A stretch of DNA of 64,000 bases from Coix lacryma-jobi var. lacryma-jobi. Taxonomy: Eukaryota; Streptophyta; Magnoliopsida; Poales; Poaceae. Of this stretch, positions 11,068 through 23,111 are shown piece by piece. Both the position numbers and the translations under genes were made by a program. The notes under the pieces are model-generated. The model ran no database searches. It was not told the DNA's origin and worked only from the letters and a program-made list of their open reading frames with translations. Where the stretch lies: assembly GCA_009763385.1 (NCBI GenBank), contig CM019829.1:36249705-36313704 (forward strand). The letters are read 5' to 3'. Each line of letters starts with the position of its first letter. Position 1 is the stretch's first letter.

Positions 11068-11660
11068 CTCTCATCACTTGTTTCAAGTGCAAGAAAGAGG
11101 GTCACCATGTAAGGGATTGCTCCTTGAAGAAAGAAGCGAAGGTCATGAGCAAAATTCAAGAGAAGAAAAAGATGGCTCATGGCAAGTGCTCCAACATGGG
11201 GCACAATGCCTCTATGTGTTCCAACAAGGTTGATGACCAAGCCACACTTCCAAACAAGAAGACAAGAAAAAGCAAGAGGAAGTGCTATGAGTGCAATGAG
11301 AAGGGTCATGAAATTGCATCATGCCCCTACATGGAAGATAAAGGTTTGGGGTCATCAAGAAAGAGGCTTATTAGCAAGGTAGCAAGCAAATTGCAAGAAA
11401 AGAAGGCTAAGAAGAACAAGACACGCCTATGCTACACTTGCAAGGGGAAGGGACATCTAAGCATGGATTGTCCCATGGGTAACACTCTTAAGCCTAACTC
11501 GTCAATTGATTCAAAATTGCTTAGTAGGCCCAAAAGTGACACTTGTGCTAGAAAGGTGATTGGTTCACCACTTGCTAGCACAAAGGCCATTTGGGTGCCT
11601 AAGTCTCTTGTGACTAACCTTATTGGACCCAACGTAGTTTGGGTACCAAATTGTGCTTGA
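11028..11660 (+). CDS. gag: Copia-type gag, zinc-knuckle part in a second frame
   Basis: A 210-residue frame overlapping the preceding one by 40 nt. It has two complete CCHC knuckles, CFKCKKEGHHVRDC and CYECNEKGHEIASC, plus CYTCKGKGHLSMDC near residue 135; a fourth at residues 52-63 is degraded (GKCSNMGHNASMC). Basic linkers (KKTRKSKRK) separate them. It ends at a stop at 11658-11660 with VWVPKSLVTNLIGPNVVWVP, a motif found at this point in related Copia polyproteins. This is the nucleic-acid-binding nucleocapsid region. The first residues of this frame read naturally as a continuation of the upstream gag, so the frame break is probably a small indel near 11020-11060. Confidence 0.8.
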   Translation: MGDSNKVQHQQNITLITCFKCKKEGHHVRDCSLKKEAKVMSKIQEKKKMAHGKCSNMGHNASMCSNKVDDQATLPNKKTRKSKRKCYECNEKGHEIASCPYMEDKGLGSSRKRLISKVASKLQEKKAKKNKTRLCYTCKGKGHLSMDCPMGNTLKPNSSIDSKLLSRPKSDTCARKVIGSPLASTKAIWVPKSLVTNLIGPNVVWVPNCA

Positions 11661-14600
11661 TGAGTGTTGTAGGTACTTGAAGGTGATATGAGGCTTTGGG
11701 GGTGCTTGAGCAAGTTGATTGAAAATTATTCACTCAAGCTATCAACAAACTCATATTGTCTTTTCTTATATGTTGACCCGAAGATGATTTGATGGAAATA
11801 TTTAAAACTTCATATTCACCTATGTAACAAGTACCTAACCCTTGTAGGCTAGCCACTTGACTTGTGTAGTCTCTAGTAGTTCATAAATATGTGTTGTTTG
11901 TGAATTATTAGGAGTGGCTAGAGCATTTCAAGTTTAAATGAATCATTTGCCATATGATGCTTTTAATGGCTCTCTAGTAGAGCAAGATCTTGTTCATGTT
12001 GTAGGTAATGAGGATATACCTTATGAGGCAATGAAGTAATTGGCTATTGTTGATATTAGACCACTAGAAATCCAAGCCACTTAATTGAAGGTTACTCAAG
12101 TTGCTGCTACAATAATTTCCGCTGACGTACTCGATGTAGAGGTGTTGGGGCACCCCTGCTGCAAATCAGTAGGGTGGTAGTGCTGCCCCTCCTACTGCAG
12201 CAACTCATTCCACTTCAATACATGGACAAAACCTACAACCTTCATATGAGCAAAGTGAAGATGAAGAGACCACATCATCCATTATATTTCTAGAAGGGTG
12301 GTAACTTCTAAATCTCAAGTGCAATTTATTTCAAATCTTATCTCTTTGTGTCTTGTGTAGCCACTTAGGGAAATAAAGCACTTGAGGATATTTATTAGTT
12401 GTTGGTGATGAAAGAAAAGCAATGATTGGAATTAAATTGATCATTCACTCTAAGCAAGATACATGGCTTATGTTTCCTTTGTGGATTTCAAACGAAGAAT
12501 GTCAAGAAAGACAAGAGTAAAGGATCAAGCTCAAGTAGAGACACTTATCACTCAAATCTCAAGAACTCTCTACTTGATGGAATCTTGTCATATGGTAGAT
12601 TGACAAATTCTTATTCACATCTTATGACCATCTACATGCTCAAATGGTTGTGAGTATCTCTTGGCTACCTATTAGGCTTATTTCGCACTCGGATATGGAC
12701 ATGTGTGTTTAATATTGATCCAGCTTGTCATATCTGTGCAAGATGTTCATTTTTATGCATGTTAACTGTTGTGTAAGTTTCACTGTGATCTGGCTGTTGA
12801 AGCTTGGTCGGCAGTGCCGACCATCTGGTCGGCAGTGCCGACCAGTGCAACAGCAGTCAGGCCTTGTTGTGCATGAACTGTCTTTTACATCATGTTTTAT
12901 ACTATGACACTATGTTTCTTGCGCCCCACAACAGACATGGATGTAGGGGGAGGCCCCAATCTCACTAGTATGTGAAAACTGACTTCTTATGTCAATTTGG
13001 AAATTCAAATTCCTATTCACATATTTAGGGGGAGTCTTCTACATCCATGACTCATAAATCTCAGCACCTTTATACATCTTTTTGTAAGCTCTATTTAGGT
13101 TGTCATCAACTACCAATAAGGGTGAGAGTGTGTTTCTCAAATGGAGTGTGCTATTATATCACTGTCATCAATCCAAAAACTATGTGATGTGTTCTCTCTA
13201 GCTTTTTGGAATTGCTTCATTTATGTTAGCCACTCACCATAATATGGCTTAAATCTGCCCCTTGGACTTAAGTGACCACCCGTGCACATTCACATTTCCA
13301 TTCCACTCAAAAGAGTGTGCATGAGGCATTAAGGGAGATTTAGTCCATGTTATGAGGTTTCTCTATTTTGGTAGCCCATTTTCCCTCCAAACATAAAGGG
13401 TTACTAAATGAGAAACTAGTGCTTGTGTTACTAATGCCCTCTTATGTTTGAGCTTATTCATAGGAAATCAATAAGAAGAGGTTGTGCTTATTTATTTGTA
13501 TACATCACAAGCCTAAAGGTTACTCTTCACCTAAAGAAGATGAGGTTACAAGAGGTCATACAAACCAAGAATTGAGTTTGAATTGACAAATCAAGTTTGA
13601 GGTTGAAATGGATGAGCTATATTGGAAGAATTCACAAGACTTCAATCATTGACAAGAGGACTGAATGGTAATGACATCTTGTGAGTGTTCTCAGCCAAAA
13701 TCACCTCAATATTGGACAAGAAGGGAAGGATTGCGAAAAACATCAAATCTGTCCAGAAATCTGAAATTCTGAGTTGGCTGCCTTCAAGCATGGATTTGGA
13801 AGTTCAAACGCTAATGAAATGACCTGAAACTTTGTGAGCATGCTATATACATCTAGTACTTGTTGTTGTACAGTTGGGATGCAGTTTGGTTTTGAAGAAA
13901 ATCAGTTTCAGTTGAATTCTGTCAGCCTCAGCACCGCAGTTTCAGACTTGAGCAGTTTTGGTAGAAAATAGATTTGACTGATCAAATGGAGTCCAAATGG
14001 GCTGAAATTTTGACAGCAGTTAGAGGACTCATAGATGAACATTTCTACCAAATTCCATGCATATTGGATCAACAGTTTGAGATATATGAATTTTTCTTCA
14101 AGGAAGACAGAATCTGAAAATTACTGCATGAAGTTGAATTGCATTGCAACAACAAGTTTCATTTGACTCTCGAGTTGGTCATGAAGAATCAGTGAAGATG
14201 AGAAGCATCAGCTTGGTCCAAAGGAGTTCAAATGAGAGAGAAGGACACATACAAGCATCCAAAGGAGTTGGAACCAAATTGCAAGTAGCAGCAAGAAGTT
14301 GCAGCTAGTTGGAACTAGAAGAAATCAGTTGCATGCTTTCAAATTCAGCAGCTGCAATAAATTGAAACCAGTTGCAATTGATTGAATTTAGCAGATACAA
14401 GCAGGGGAAATGAGTTACAATCAGCTGGAATCACTTGACATCATTTTGAAGCAACTAAGAACTAGCTGAAACTAATTGGATTGAAAGCAAGCTTGAAGGA
14501 GTTTGAAATCAATTGGAATGTAGTGTAAACTTCTCTCTTGGCCTAGAATCTTTGATATGCATGAGTGTACTTTGTGTACTCTTGTATGCACAAATTGAGG

Positions 14601-16893
14601 AGGAGTTTACTGTGATATCTTGTGGGACAAATGGTTTCTCTCAAATTCATGATTATGTTGTCTCACACATTGGAGAAAGAAGGATGGATGGTTCCTTTTG
14701 GATTCACATTGGGTAATTCACAATTACTCTAGGATGTCTTGGTCTTTGTAAACCAAGTTCTCTCGGCTAAGTGTCGAATGCCCCAATCCTTTAGTGGAAC
14801 TAAAACTGAATGAGTTGGAGAAAATAATTGAAGAGTGAACTTTCATTGTCAATTCTCTACTCTAGAGCTCATCAAGTGCACATGATCCATCCTATTGATC
14901 AACCAAGACCTTGTCAACAAAAAGTGGTGACTCCTAGTTCATAATTTGCAAATTTCATGAACTTTACCATTTGCTTTCTATGTGAGTTGCTTTAGGTAAA
15001 GAAGGAACTAGGAACTTAATTTGGATCTTGGATGATCACCAAAGCTCTAATTCACCACATTTCATCAAAAGAGAACTGTGGCCATCTAAATCATTGAAAT
15101 CTTACTTATATGATGGTCATGTCAATCAAAATTTATGTGGTGATCTCTCTACCTTAGTGGTGGTATGTTCCTTTGGCATAATTTCAATTGTTACAAAATT
15201 GGTGTGCCTTGAACAAGGTGTAGGATGTGCTCCTCTAAACTCTTAAACCGATTCAAGTGCATTTCACAAGTAATTCGAGTACTTGATGCACATATTAAGG
15301 GGGAGCTCATTCTATGTCTTGTGTCTTTTGGGACTAACATTTTCTTCTAGTGAACTTGTGTAGTCTCTTGGTGAGAATAAGTTTCTCATGGATATGCTAC
15401 ATAACCATATCAATCCAAATTGGTAAAGTTATCTCTCATATTCATTTGGATTGCAATTTTAACTCTTATGTAGCTACTTTCCATAATATAGCTTAAATTC
15501 CCTTGTCTGGACTTAATTGACCAAAAAGTGCATATGTTCTTGCCATCCACTTACATATGTATGCACTATCAAATAGGGGGAATTTAGTCTATGTTATGAG
15601 GTTTGCAATTAGTGATCCACATGCCTTTCACATTCAAATGGTCACTAGTTGTAAAACTGTAGCTTGTGCAAGTTAATGTTATCTCTTGTCTTTGTGAGTA
15701 TTTCCTAGGAGACATCAAGGTCCCTAGGAGACATCTAGGTGATATTATGAGATACAAGCATCCATTCCAGTTGACATCAACTTGTGAAGATTCCTTCCAT
15801 CGGTGTCAAACTATGAAGATCATATTTCAATTGGTATTGGTGGACAATCTTTCAATTTGGTATATCAAGAAATATGTCTTCAATTGGTATCTCAAAATGA
15901 TAACAAGAGCTAGCAATGGACTTTCAACTAAGATGAAGCACAAGTTTATAATGTCTCCTTGAAGATGATGAAAAGGGAGATGGGCGCAAATGAGATCTTT
16001 TTTGCTTAAAGAATTACCAAGCCCATCAAAACACTAAATTCAAAATCATCATCATGGTGGAGATTATGAGGTTTAGAACAAAGGTATATCACTCCATGAA
16101 CATTTGTATTACCTTTGTGCATCTAGGCCCTTACATGCTAGTGTGTGCATGTGTATGCAATATATTGAGTCACACCATGAGTTTGTTCTTATGGTGACGA
16201 TTAGAGAGTGAGTTAGATATTTGGTTGATACCTCTTGTGGTGATTGTGTGAGTTTGTCTCATGTTACGTCACCTATGTGAGGTATGAGCTAAATATTCTA
16301 ACCTCTCAAGAATCTTGACTTAAATTATTGCATACTTTGTTTGGTAGAAAACATAGAAGAGAAATTCTATATGCTAAACTTTTACCTACCTCTTGCCCTC
16401 ACTTGTCTACCATCATTTCTTCCTTTTGGTGGAGAGATCCTTTTTGGAGATTAATGCCAAAGGGGGAGAAATTTTGGGGAGAATGTAAGGGGAAGAGAGA
16501 TTGATATGAGGATGGAAAGGGGTAAAGGAGAGGCATATAAGATTTTTCAAAATTGAGTGGTGTGTGCAAGCATAGTTTAAATTGATGCTCTTGATTAGGA
16601 TCGCTTATGCTAGTGTGTGACATTCATGCCTTGAATAATGTTTTGTTAAACTTGTTGAGTGCATGAACTGTCATGAGCATCACGTTTATCATGTTTGACA
16701 CCTTGCACCCCACAGATGCTAAGATATAGGAGAGTTTCCACACTTTCTCTTAAATATGTGCATTTGGCATTTGAGGCCAAAATTTGAAATTCCTTTCAAT
16801 GCACACATTTAGGGGGAGCTCACTATATCATAGGATTCAAAATCTTAATGTTTATCAATCTCTTGTAAGCTTTAATTGTGTTGTCATCAATCA
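11661..16893 (+). other. Non-coding interior of the Copia-type element where pol is missing
   Basis: No frame longer than 98 codons and no catalytic motif of integrase, RT or RNase H was seen. Around 11930-12290 broken translations resemble the acidic integrase-RT linker. A paired palindrome is at 12809-12840. Modules with GGGGGAG tracts recur at about 12940, 13028, 15300, 15576, 16456 and 16809, and the 12900-13125 segment resembles the true 3' end at 16700-16909, as if 3' untranslated modules were duplicated. Confidence 0.7.
12809..12840. repeat. Paired CGGCAGTGCCG palindromes in the element interior
   Basis: Two copies, 12809-12819 and 12830-12840, each extended to TGGTCGGCAGTGCCGACCA, a 19-bp palindrome with a central G. 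Confidence 0.95.
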
Positions 16894-16895
16894 CC

Positions 16896-16909
16896 AAAAA
16901 GGGGGAGAT
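16896..16909 (+). other. Polypurine tract
   Basis: AAAAAGGGGGAGAT lies directly before the 3' LTR: the plus-strand primer site for reverse transcription. Confidence 0.85.
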
Positions 16910-19121
16910 TGTAAGTGCATCTAGCCCTTAGTGGGTTTTGGTGAACTGAGTGACAACATAATTAAAGGTCTAACAAGTTTGCTAAGTGTATCCAAGGTTC
17001 AACAAGAAAAGCAAACTTGATGGTATTCCACATAGTGTTGAAATGAAGGCCAAAATTGTGTACTGTTGTATTGGAAGATCATGGAAACAATCTTGTTCAA
17101 GCAAAAGACAACAATGCAAATAGAGTTGATGATATGGCTTCTATGTTGTGGGATATCATGGCATCATGAGAAAGCAAACATATTTGACAAATGACAAGTG
17201 GGACATAGATTGATGATTTTGGAATGGTCTCAACAATGGGTTGCTTTTCATGAGCAAGATGAGTTTGATAGTGAACTAGCTTTGATCAAGGTTGAAGAAT
17301 GAATCAAGAATGCATAAGTGAGTTAATGTCAAGCAAAGGTCAATGACAAAGACTTAAACTCATATTGGATATATGTCATCTCTACATTGGTTTGCTTGTA
17401 TGGATAAATATTTGGAGAATCACTTTGCATTGATTTGATCAAGCTAGAAGTATGAAGATGGAGATTGAAGTAAGTGTTGAGTGTCAAGCCAAAATGGAGA
17501 GGATATAAGGAACCGTGAATTGGCTTGACCATATTAATGATGATCCATATATGTCTCTATGTGAGTCAAACTAAAGCTTGATTGATCTCAACATTCATAC
17601 CTACAAGATGTTCAAGCAAGGATCACAATATTGAAGAAATGGTTTTCAATGGATGCTTAATATGATGTGACTTGAGTATGGCTTGGTAAGGTGAAGATAG
17701 CAAGGAAAGGACTTCGAGGTACTAAGCGAAAGTGAAGGTCAAGGAGACCGAGGTACTATGGCTAGGGTGAAGAAGAGAGTACTTGCATTGAGTCGAGGTA
17801 CTAATCAAGCTATGAGGAGTCATATTGTGTTGACGATCAGATCATTAGTGATAGTGACTTGAAGCCATGAAGTTGAACTCACATATGAGAGATGGTTCAA
17901 GTCACATGCTCAAGGGATGTTTGCTCGAAGAGATGAGATAGTTGCAATTAGTTGCAACCCCTATGAAGTGACATTGAGAAGAAATGGCATATGAAGATAC
18001 TGAAGACTCAAGTGGTTAATTGTTTATATTCTCTTATTCTTGAGTATAGGTATGCCGTACTATTAAGAGGGATTCTAGCACCCACAGTCAAATTGTGATA
18101 CCAATGCTCAATATTTGCCAGAAAGATATACTTCTAGCCACCTTTCTAACCCCACAGGTTTCACATTGATTTGACTAAATTTGGGTGGTCGGCAGTGCCG
18201 AACCTTATGGTCGGCAGTGCCGATCATAATCGAACCGTTGGGCCCAGACTATATATATACCTTTCCAGAAAGCCCACAACGGCCCAGTTACACCAGTGCT
18301 TCTTCCAGCTCGGGATCTGACCGTTTGAAGAGCTCCCCTCTCTCTCTCTCACTCCTCCATTGTTGCTCCCAAAGCTTTCAAGTGGATCTCCCATTCCAAC
18401 CACTAAAACTTGAAAGAGAGGGCAGCAAAACTCGATTAGAGAGCAGATCCATTGATTCCCAAAGTCCCAAGAGCATTGGTTCACGTTTGGCCGGAGGTTC
18501 TAGGGTTTATTACTCTTGGAGCTTGCTCCTAGCCGGCTAGGCGTTGCCCTTGAGCTTGCCAACGTTTGTGGTAGCCTTGGGAGGTTTGTAACCACCTTCT
18601 TGCAGCTAAGAAATCACCCCTCACCTCAAGAGTTCACTCTCTTGACTTGAGAACGAGGAAAGGGCAAACCTAAGTGGTGAGCTTGAGCCTTTGTGGCATA
18701 CCTCAACAACGTGGACTTAGGCAAGCCTTTGTGGCGAGCTGAACCACGGGATAAATCCTTGTGTCACCTTGTGCTTTGGTTTACATTCCATTCTTGAAGT
18801 GATTTCTAGGGTTAGGGTTTGATCTAGTGCTTTATACTTGTGCTTTCGATTTCTGGCATATCTGTGAACTGTCTAACCCTGCAGGAAGCTTATCCTCTGC
18901 CTGTGCAACATTTCTTCTCATACCCACGAAACTCAGTTTCACTTTTTCCCAGATCGGCAGTGCTGATCTCAGGATCGGCAGTGCTGATCTCAGGATCGGC
19001 AGTGCTGATCTCAGAATCGGCAGTGCTGATCTGTCTACTGATTAAATTGAGTTTTGAGTTTTGACAGGCCTATTCACCCCCCCCCCCTCTAGGCCTCCTT
19101 GGCGACATCAAGGTACTTTCA
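16910..19121 (+). repeat. 3' LTR of the Copia-type element
   Basis: 2212 bp, aligned base for base with 7138-9349. The small chance frames inside both LTRs translate identically. The only difference I noticed is in the last ten bases (GGTACTTTCA here). Confidence 0.95.
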
Positions 19122-19126
19122 AGAGG

Positions 19127-21972
19127 TAACTCCTATTAGACTCGCAGCACTCTTAATATTATTTAGAGCGCCGGCCGCCCAGCTCCGGTGGGTGCCTCTC
19201 ACCCGAAACCATAATATTTCTCACCGATTCCAGCCGCAACCATAAATGCACCCGCAAACGTAATATTTCTCACCGACTTACTCGAAACCGTGAAAGATCG
19301 TTTCCTTTTACTACTATACGATGAATGCAAACAAAGGTTGTCGCCATTTAAGCAGCATTAATGACCGCACTTAATCCAGAGGAGGTCCATTTTCTCCCGT
19401 AATTATTTCTCACCTCCTTTATATACAAATCCAAATGCTACTTTTTTTTCCTCATTTTCAATCGATGACACCTGCAACAATGCTCTACAGCCCAATGGCC
19501 ATGCTTCCCCATCGCAGAGGCGGACACGGCTGCTCCCCGTCGTGACGACGACTGCGGCGGTCGCCCAGTGGTGGGCTGGTGGGAACGCGTCTCTGCGGCT
19601 GCGGCTGCGGCTGCGGCTGCGGCTGCAACCGGTGGTACTCCTGCTAGGGTGGCGGCGTGGCCCGATCCACGACCACGGCAGCTCCCGGCGCCCATCTCCT
19701 TCAGGTGGCGGCACCCCCTGCTTCAGTGGCGAACCTTTCTCCCTCCAAAGACGGTTGCGGATCTAATCGGTGACATCCCCATCACCACCACCTACAGCAC
19801 GCATGGTGACCAGATCCGGCGCCGGCACCACGACGGCGCCGACAACCACCACGACAACAGAACAAGTGATGGGCGACGGAACTGTTGACAACACCATCCT
19901 CCTTTTGCGAATAGCATCGTCTCTGCATCCGGGATCTGAAGAGCATCGACTCTCTCTCTCTCTCGAAATTGCTGCTACTGAATCTGATTGATTTTTAGTA
20001 CAAATGTGATATGAGGAGCGTCCTCTTTCATTCACGAACTGTGGCTACTGGTTTCTTGGATTCGAGTTTATTTACAGGAGATGATTTTGATTGATTTTTT
20101 GGTGCAAACTGAATCATAATTGTTTTGTCTTTTTTCACTGCTATTGCTCAAAAATATTCCATTTACGGTTTCAATTTTTTAATTTCCTGATGAGGTTAGA
20201 TCGTAACAGTTACGGGAGTAAGTCTTTACTACTATGGCGCTTGAGTAATTTATGGGTGCATAAGATTTTTTTATGTTATGTCTGCGGGAATGAGATTACT
20301 TCTATATGTTTGAACTTTAGTAAGGGTTGCTTTTACGTTTGGAGAGAAGAAAAAAGAAATCTTACTATAGTTCAAAAAAGTTCAAAGACCAGTTATTAAA
20401 TTCCTACTTCAGCTGTACAAATTGTTTGATTATTGCTAGTTGACTGATTACGTCGGTAAAAAAGAATTTAAACGGTGATCTGGTTTCCTGAATTTTGAAA
20501 AATAAATAATATTTAATTTTGATTATTTACTTTTATCGTTAATTATACGTGAATTTCGGTTAGAACGAACTCACGATTAGCGAGGATGAAACGGCCGCCG
20601 CACTGTTGGTTCATCCGCAACCAACTAGAATTACGATCTCCTTGTGTTAAAATAAAAAAATTACGGTCACAACCTTCTTTAATTATTGACATTAACGGTT
20701 TTGGTAAACGAGTATTATTGCAAAGGAGATAAGAAATTTACTACTAGTTGAGAAACATTTAGAGACCAATTATGAGCAAAGAAATAAAAAAGTTTACTAC
20801 TAGTTTAGAAATATTGGGAGATCAATTAAATTTTTTAATTTTCTCTTGTTGCCGGATGACTGCCACACCATGCATGATGAAAGTGCCCTGCCGCACAGCC
20901 GCGAAAGTAGATGATTCTGCTACTATAACATGTTTGATTATTACTACTTGATTATGCCCAATCAGAGTGGAAAAGAATCTTAATACTATACTTATGTAAA
21001 TAAATTGCTACTTGACCGTGTAAATTGCGACAACTAATTGATTATACTAAACTAAAAGAATATGGAGAATTTTACTACTAATTCATAGAAAGAAAAACGA
21101 GAAAAAAGTTTATAGTCTTTTACTACTAATTGTTTGGATGAACAATATGAAGAATCTTACTACTAGTCTAGAGAATCTTTACTGCTAATTCAGAGAAAGG
21201 AAAAGAAGAATGAGTTTAGAATCCTACTACTAATTCAGAAAAATGGGAAGTGTACATAAACGAATTTACTACACGAATATTTGACTGCTAAATTTAATTA
21301 CTACTAGCACCATATACAGAACAATCTTTTCGTTATCCATGTCGCTCTTACTAATTAGTCAACAAAAATAATCAATCAACAATGAGGTAAATTTATTTCC
21401 CATGCTCGGCGCTATAGGAAGTAATGCATGCACGGTATTATAGGTGCTAATTTGATATGCAAAAGACTGATGTGACTTGTCTGCCATTGCATGTCAGCAC
21501 GTTACCAATTAAAAAGGCTTTATTGTTTGTCGATTGAAAAATTACCATAACTGCTGCATGTGCGTACGCGACACTTTTATGGTCGCGGAATCCATTGAGC
21601 AACAAATTTACGTTTGTGGAGCCAAATTGCTATTCGACGCGCGTGCGCTCTACCATGTAGCAGCGCACGTACGTGTAGCGCAACTAGAGCGGGACTGAGG
21701 TATGAGTCTGAAGTATAGCAAAGTGAGGACCGAGCGACAAGCGTGAGTAGAGGGGAACACATGGACTGAGTGTCAGATCTGTTCTTGTGTTTATAAACAC
21801 TGGATACAATTTTTAAAATATGATAACTTTCTTATAAAACATTTATTTTTAATTCGGTTTCCACTATTATCTTTATTACGACGAGATCTATAAAAGTAGA
21901 TCCATGTTAGATATATTTCGAAACAATTTTCCTGATTATAAAGTTTTATGCTTTGGTGTACAAAGTTTCAAA
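19127..21972. other. Left part of element C
   Basis: A TATA-like site (TATATACA, 19420-19427) lies about 40 bp before an ATG at 19465, the same order as in A and D. The GC-rich stretch 19465-19990 has only short overlapping frames of about 75-106 codons, and no protein was recognised. From about 20400 to 21320 the sequence is AT-rich with repeated TTACTACTA motifs. Nothing else recognisable was seen. Confidence 0.45.
19593..19626. repeat. (GCGGCT)n hexanucleotide repeat
   Basis: About 5.5 units; it translates to alternating Arg-Leu or to Ala runs depending on frame. Confidence 0.9.
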
Positions 21973-23108
21973 CACTACTACATAAAATATTTTGCTTGAC
22001 ACCCTGCAATAATTAACCGTGACGGGCCTTTGACCCGGCCGTCACGGTTATTGGGTGGCCGGCCTGGCCACCCGGTCGCCCAGGCGCCCGTCACGGTTAA
22101 TGGGTTAACCGTGGCGGACGACCTAAGGTTGTCCGTCACGGTTAATGGTCTATTAACCGTGACGAGCACCGTAACCAGCCCGTCACGGTTAATAACATTA
22201 ACCGTGACGGGCGCCCTAAGTTGTCCGTCACGGTTAATGGTGTATTAACCGTGACGGGCACCCTAGGTTGCCCGTCACGATTAAGTGTTTAAATATAAAT
22301 ACGAAGACTTAGGGTTTCGCGTGCACCCTCTCCTCTTTCGCAGCTCTCCCTCAGCCGCACGCCTCTTAGACTCCTCTCACCCTCTCTCTCAGTCTGGTGG
22401 AGGCGAGCCGTCTCCCTATCACCCTCACCCTCTCCCTCGAGCATTGGAGGCAGATTCACCTTCCCCCATCAGCGGCGGCGCGTGGCCCGACGGAGGTGGC
22501 GCGCGGCCACAGCGGACGCCGTGCGAGGCCCTCGGCGGAGGAGGCGGACCTCCCTTAGTGCCGCGCGAGGCCCTGATGGAGGAGACGGACGCCGCGCGAG
22601 GCACCGGTGGAGGTGGGGACTAGCGTCGTGCGAGGCCCCGGTGGAGGAGGCGGACGTCGTGTGCGTGTTGGACGCGGATCCGACGGCGACGAGCGTGCTG
22701 GACGCGGATCCGGCGGCGGCGCTCGTCGAGGAGGCAAATTCGGCGGCAGCGCTCATCGAGGAGGCGGATCCGAAGGCGGTACGGTGCACGTGCGGGAAGC
22801 GGATCTGGCCGGTGTCAGCGCGGGGAGGGGGTGGATCCGGCTGGTGGCGGCGCGCGGTGCAGACGGGCTCGACGTCGGGCCTGGATGGGCTCGGGTTGGG
22901 CTTGCTGTATTTTTTTTAAAAACCTGAAAATATTAACCGTGACGGGCCACTTAATTTGTCCATCACGATTAATACTATTAACCGTGACGGGCTTTTGAGC
23001 CTGTCGCGGTTAGCCTCGATTAACTGTGACGAGGCGTCCGCGATGGGCTCAAAAGCCCGTCACGGTTAAAGAAAAACGCTCGTCACGCAAAAGATTTCTG
23101 TAGTAGTG
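21973..23108. mobile_element. Small non-autonomous CACTA element
   Basis: It begins CACTACTACA and ends TGTAGTAGTG, flanked by AAA (21970-21972, 23109-23111). Similarity of the inverted ends continues imperfectly for about 27 bp. Both subterminal zones carry the motif TTAACCGTGACGGG many times in both orientations (22013-22283, 22932-23066), typical of transposase-binding arrays. The GC-rich middle (22320-22915) may be captured host DNA; its chance frames show no domain. No transposase. Confidence 0.85.
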
Positions 23109-23111
23109 AAA

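Larger units (their letters stand above)
7138..19121 (+). mobile_element. Young Copia-type retrotransposon with gag but no pol (TR-GAG-like)
   Basis: Two 2212-bp LTRs bound the element and AGAGG flanks it on both sides (7133-7137, 19122-19126). It has an initiator-Met-type primer-binding site, a gag with zinc knuckles and a polypurine tract. No protease, integrase, reverse transcriptase or RNase H frame exists in the 5.2 kb after gag; only a possible relic of the integrase-RT linker remains near 11930-12290. The LTRs align without indels at a constant offset of 9772 and I noticed one mismatch (9343 C, 19115 A), so insertion was recent. Movement must have used enzymes in trans. Plant TR-GAG elements are an established class; membership here is inference. 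Confidence 0.88.

Noticed and set aside
22285..22927. Several 100-145 codon frames in the small CACTA
   Set aside because: Overlapping frames on both strands in GC-rich repeats, no recognised domain or consistent start; at most captured sequence.
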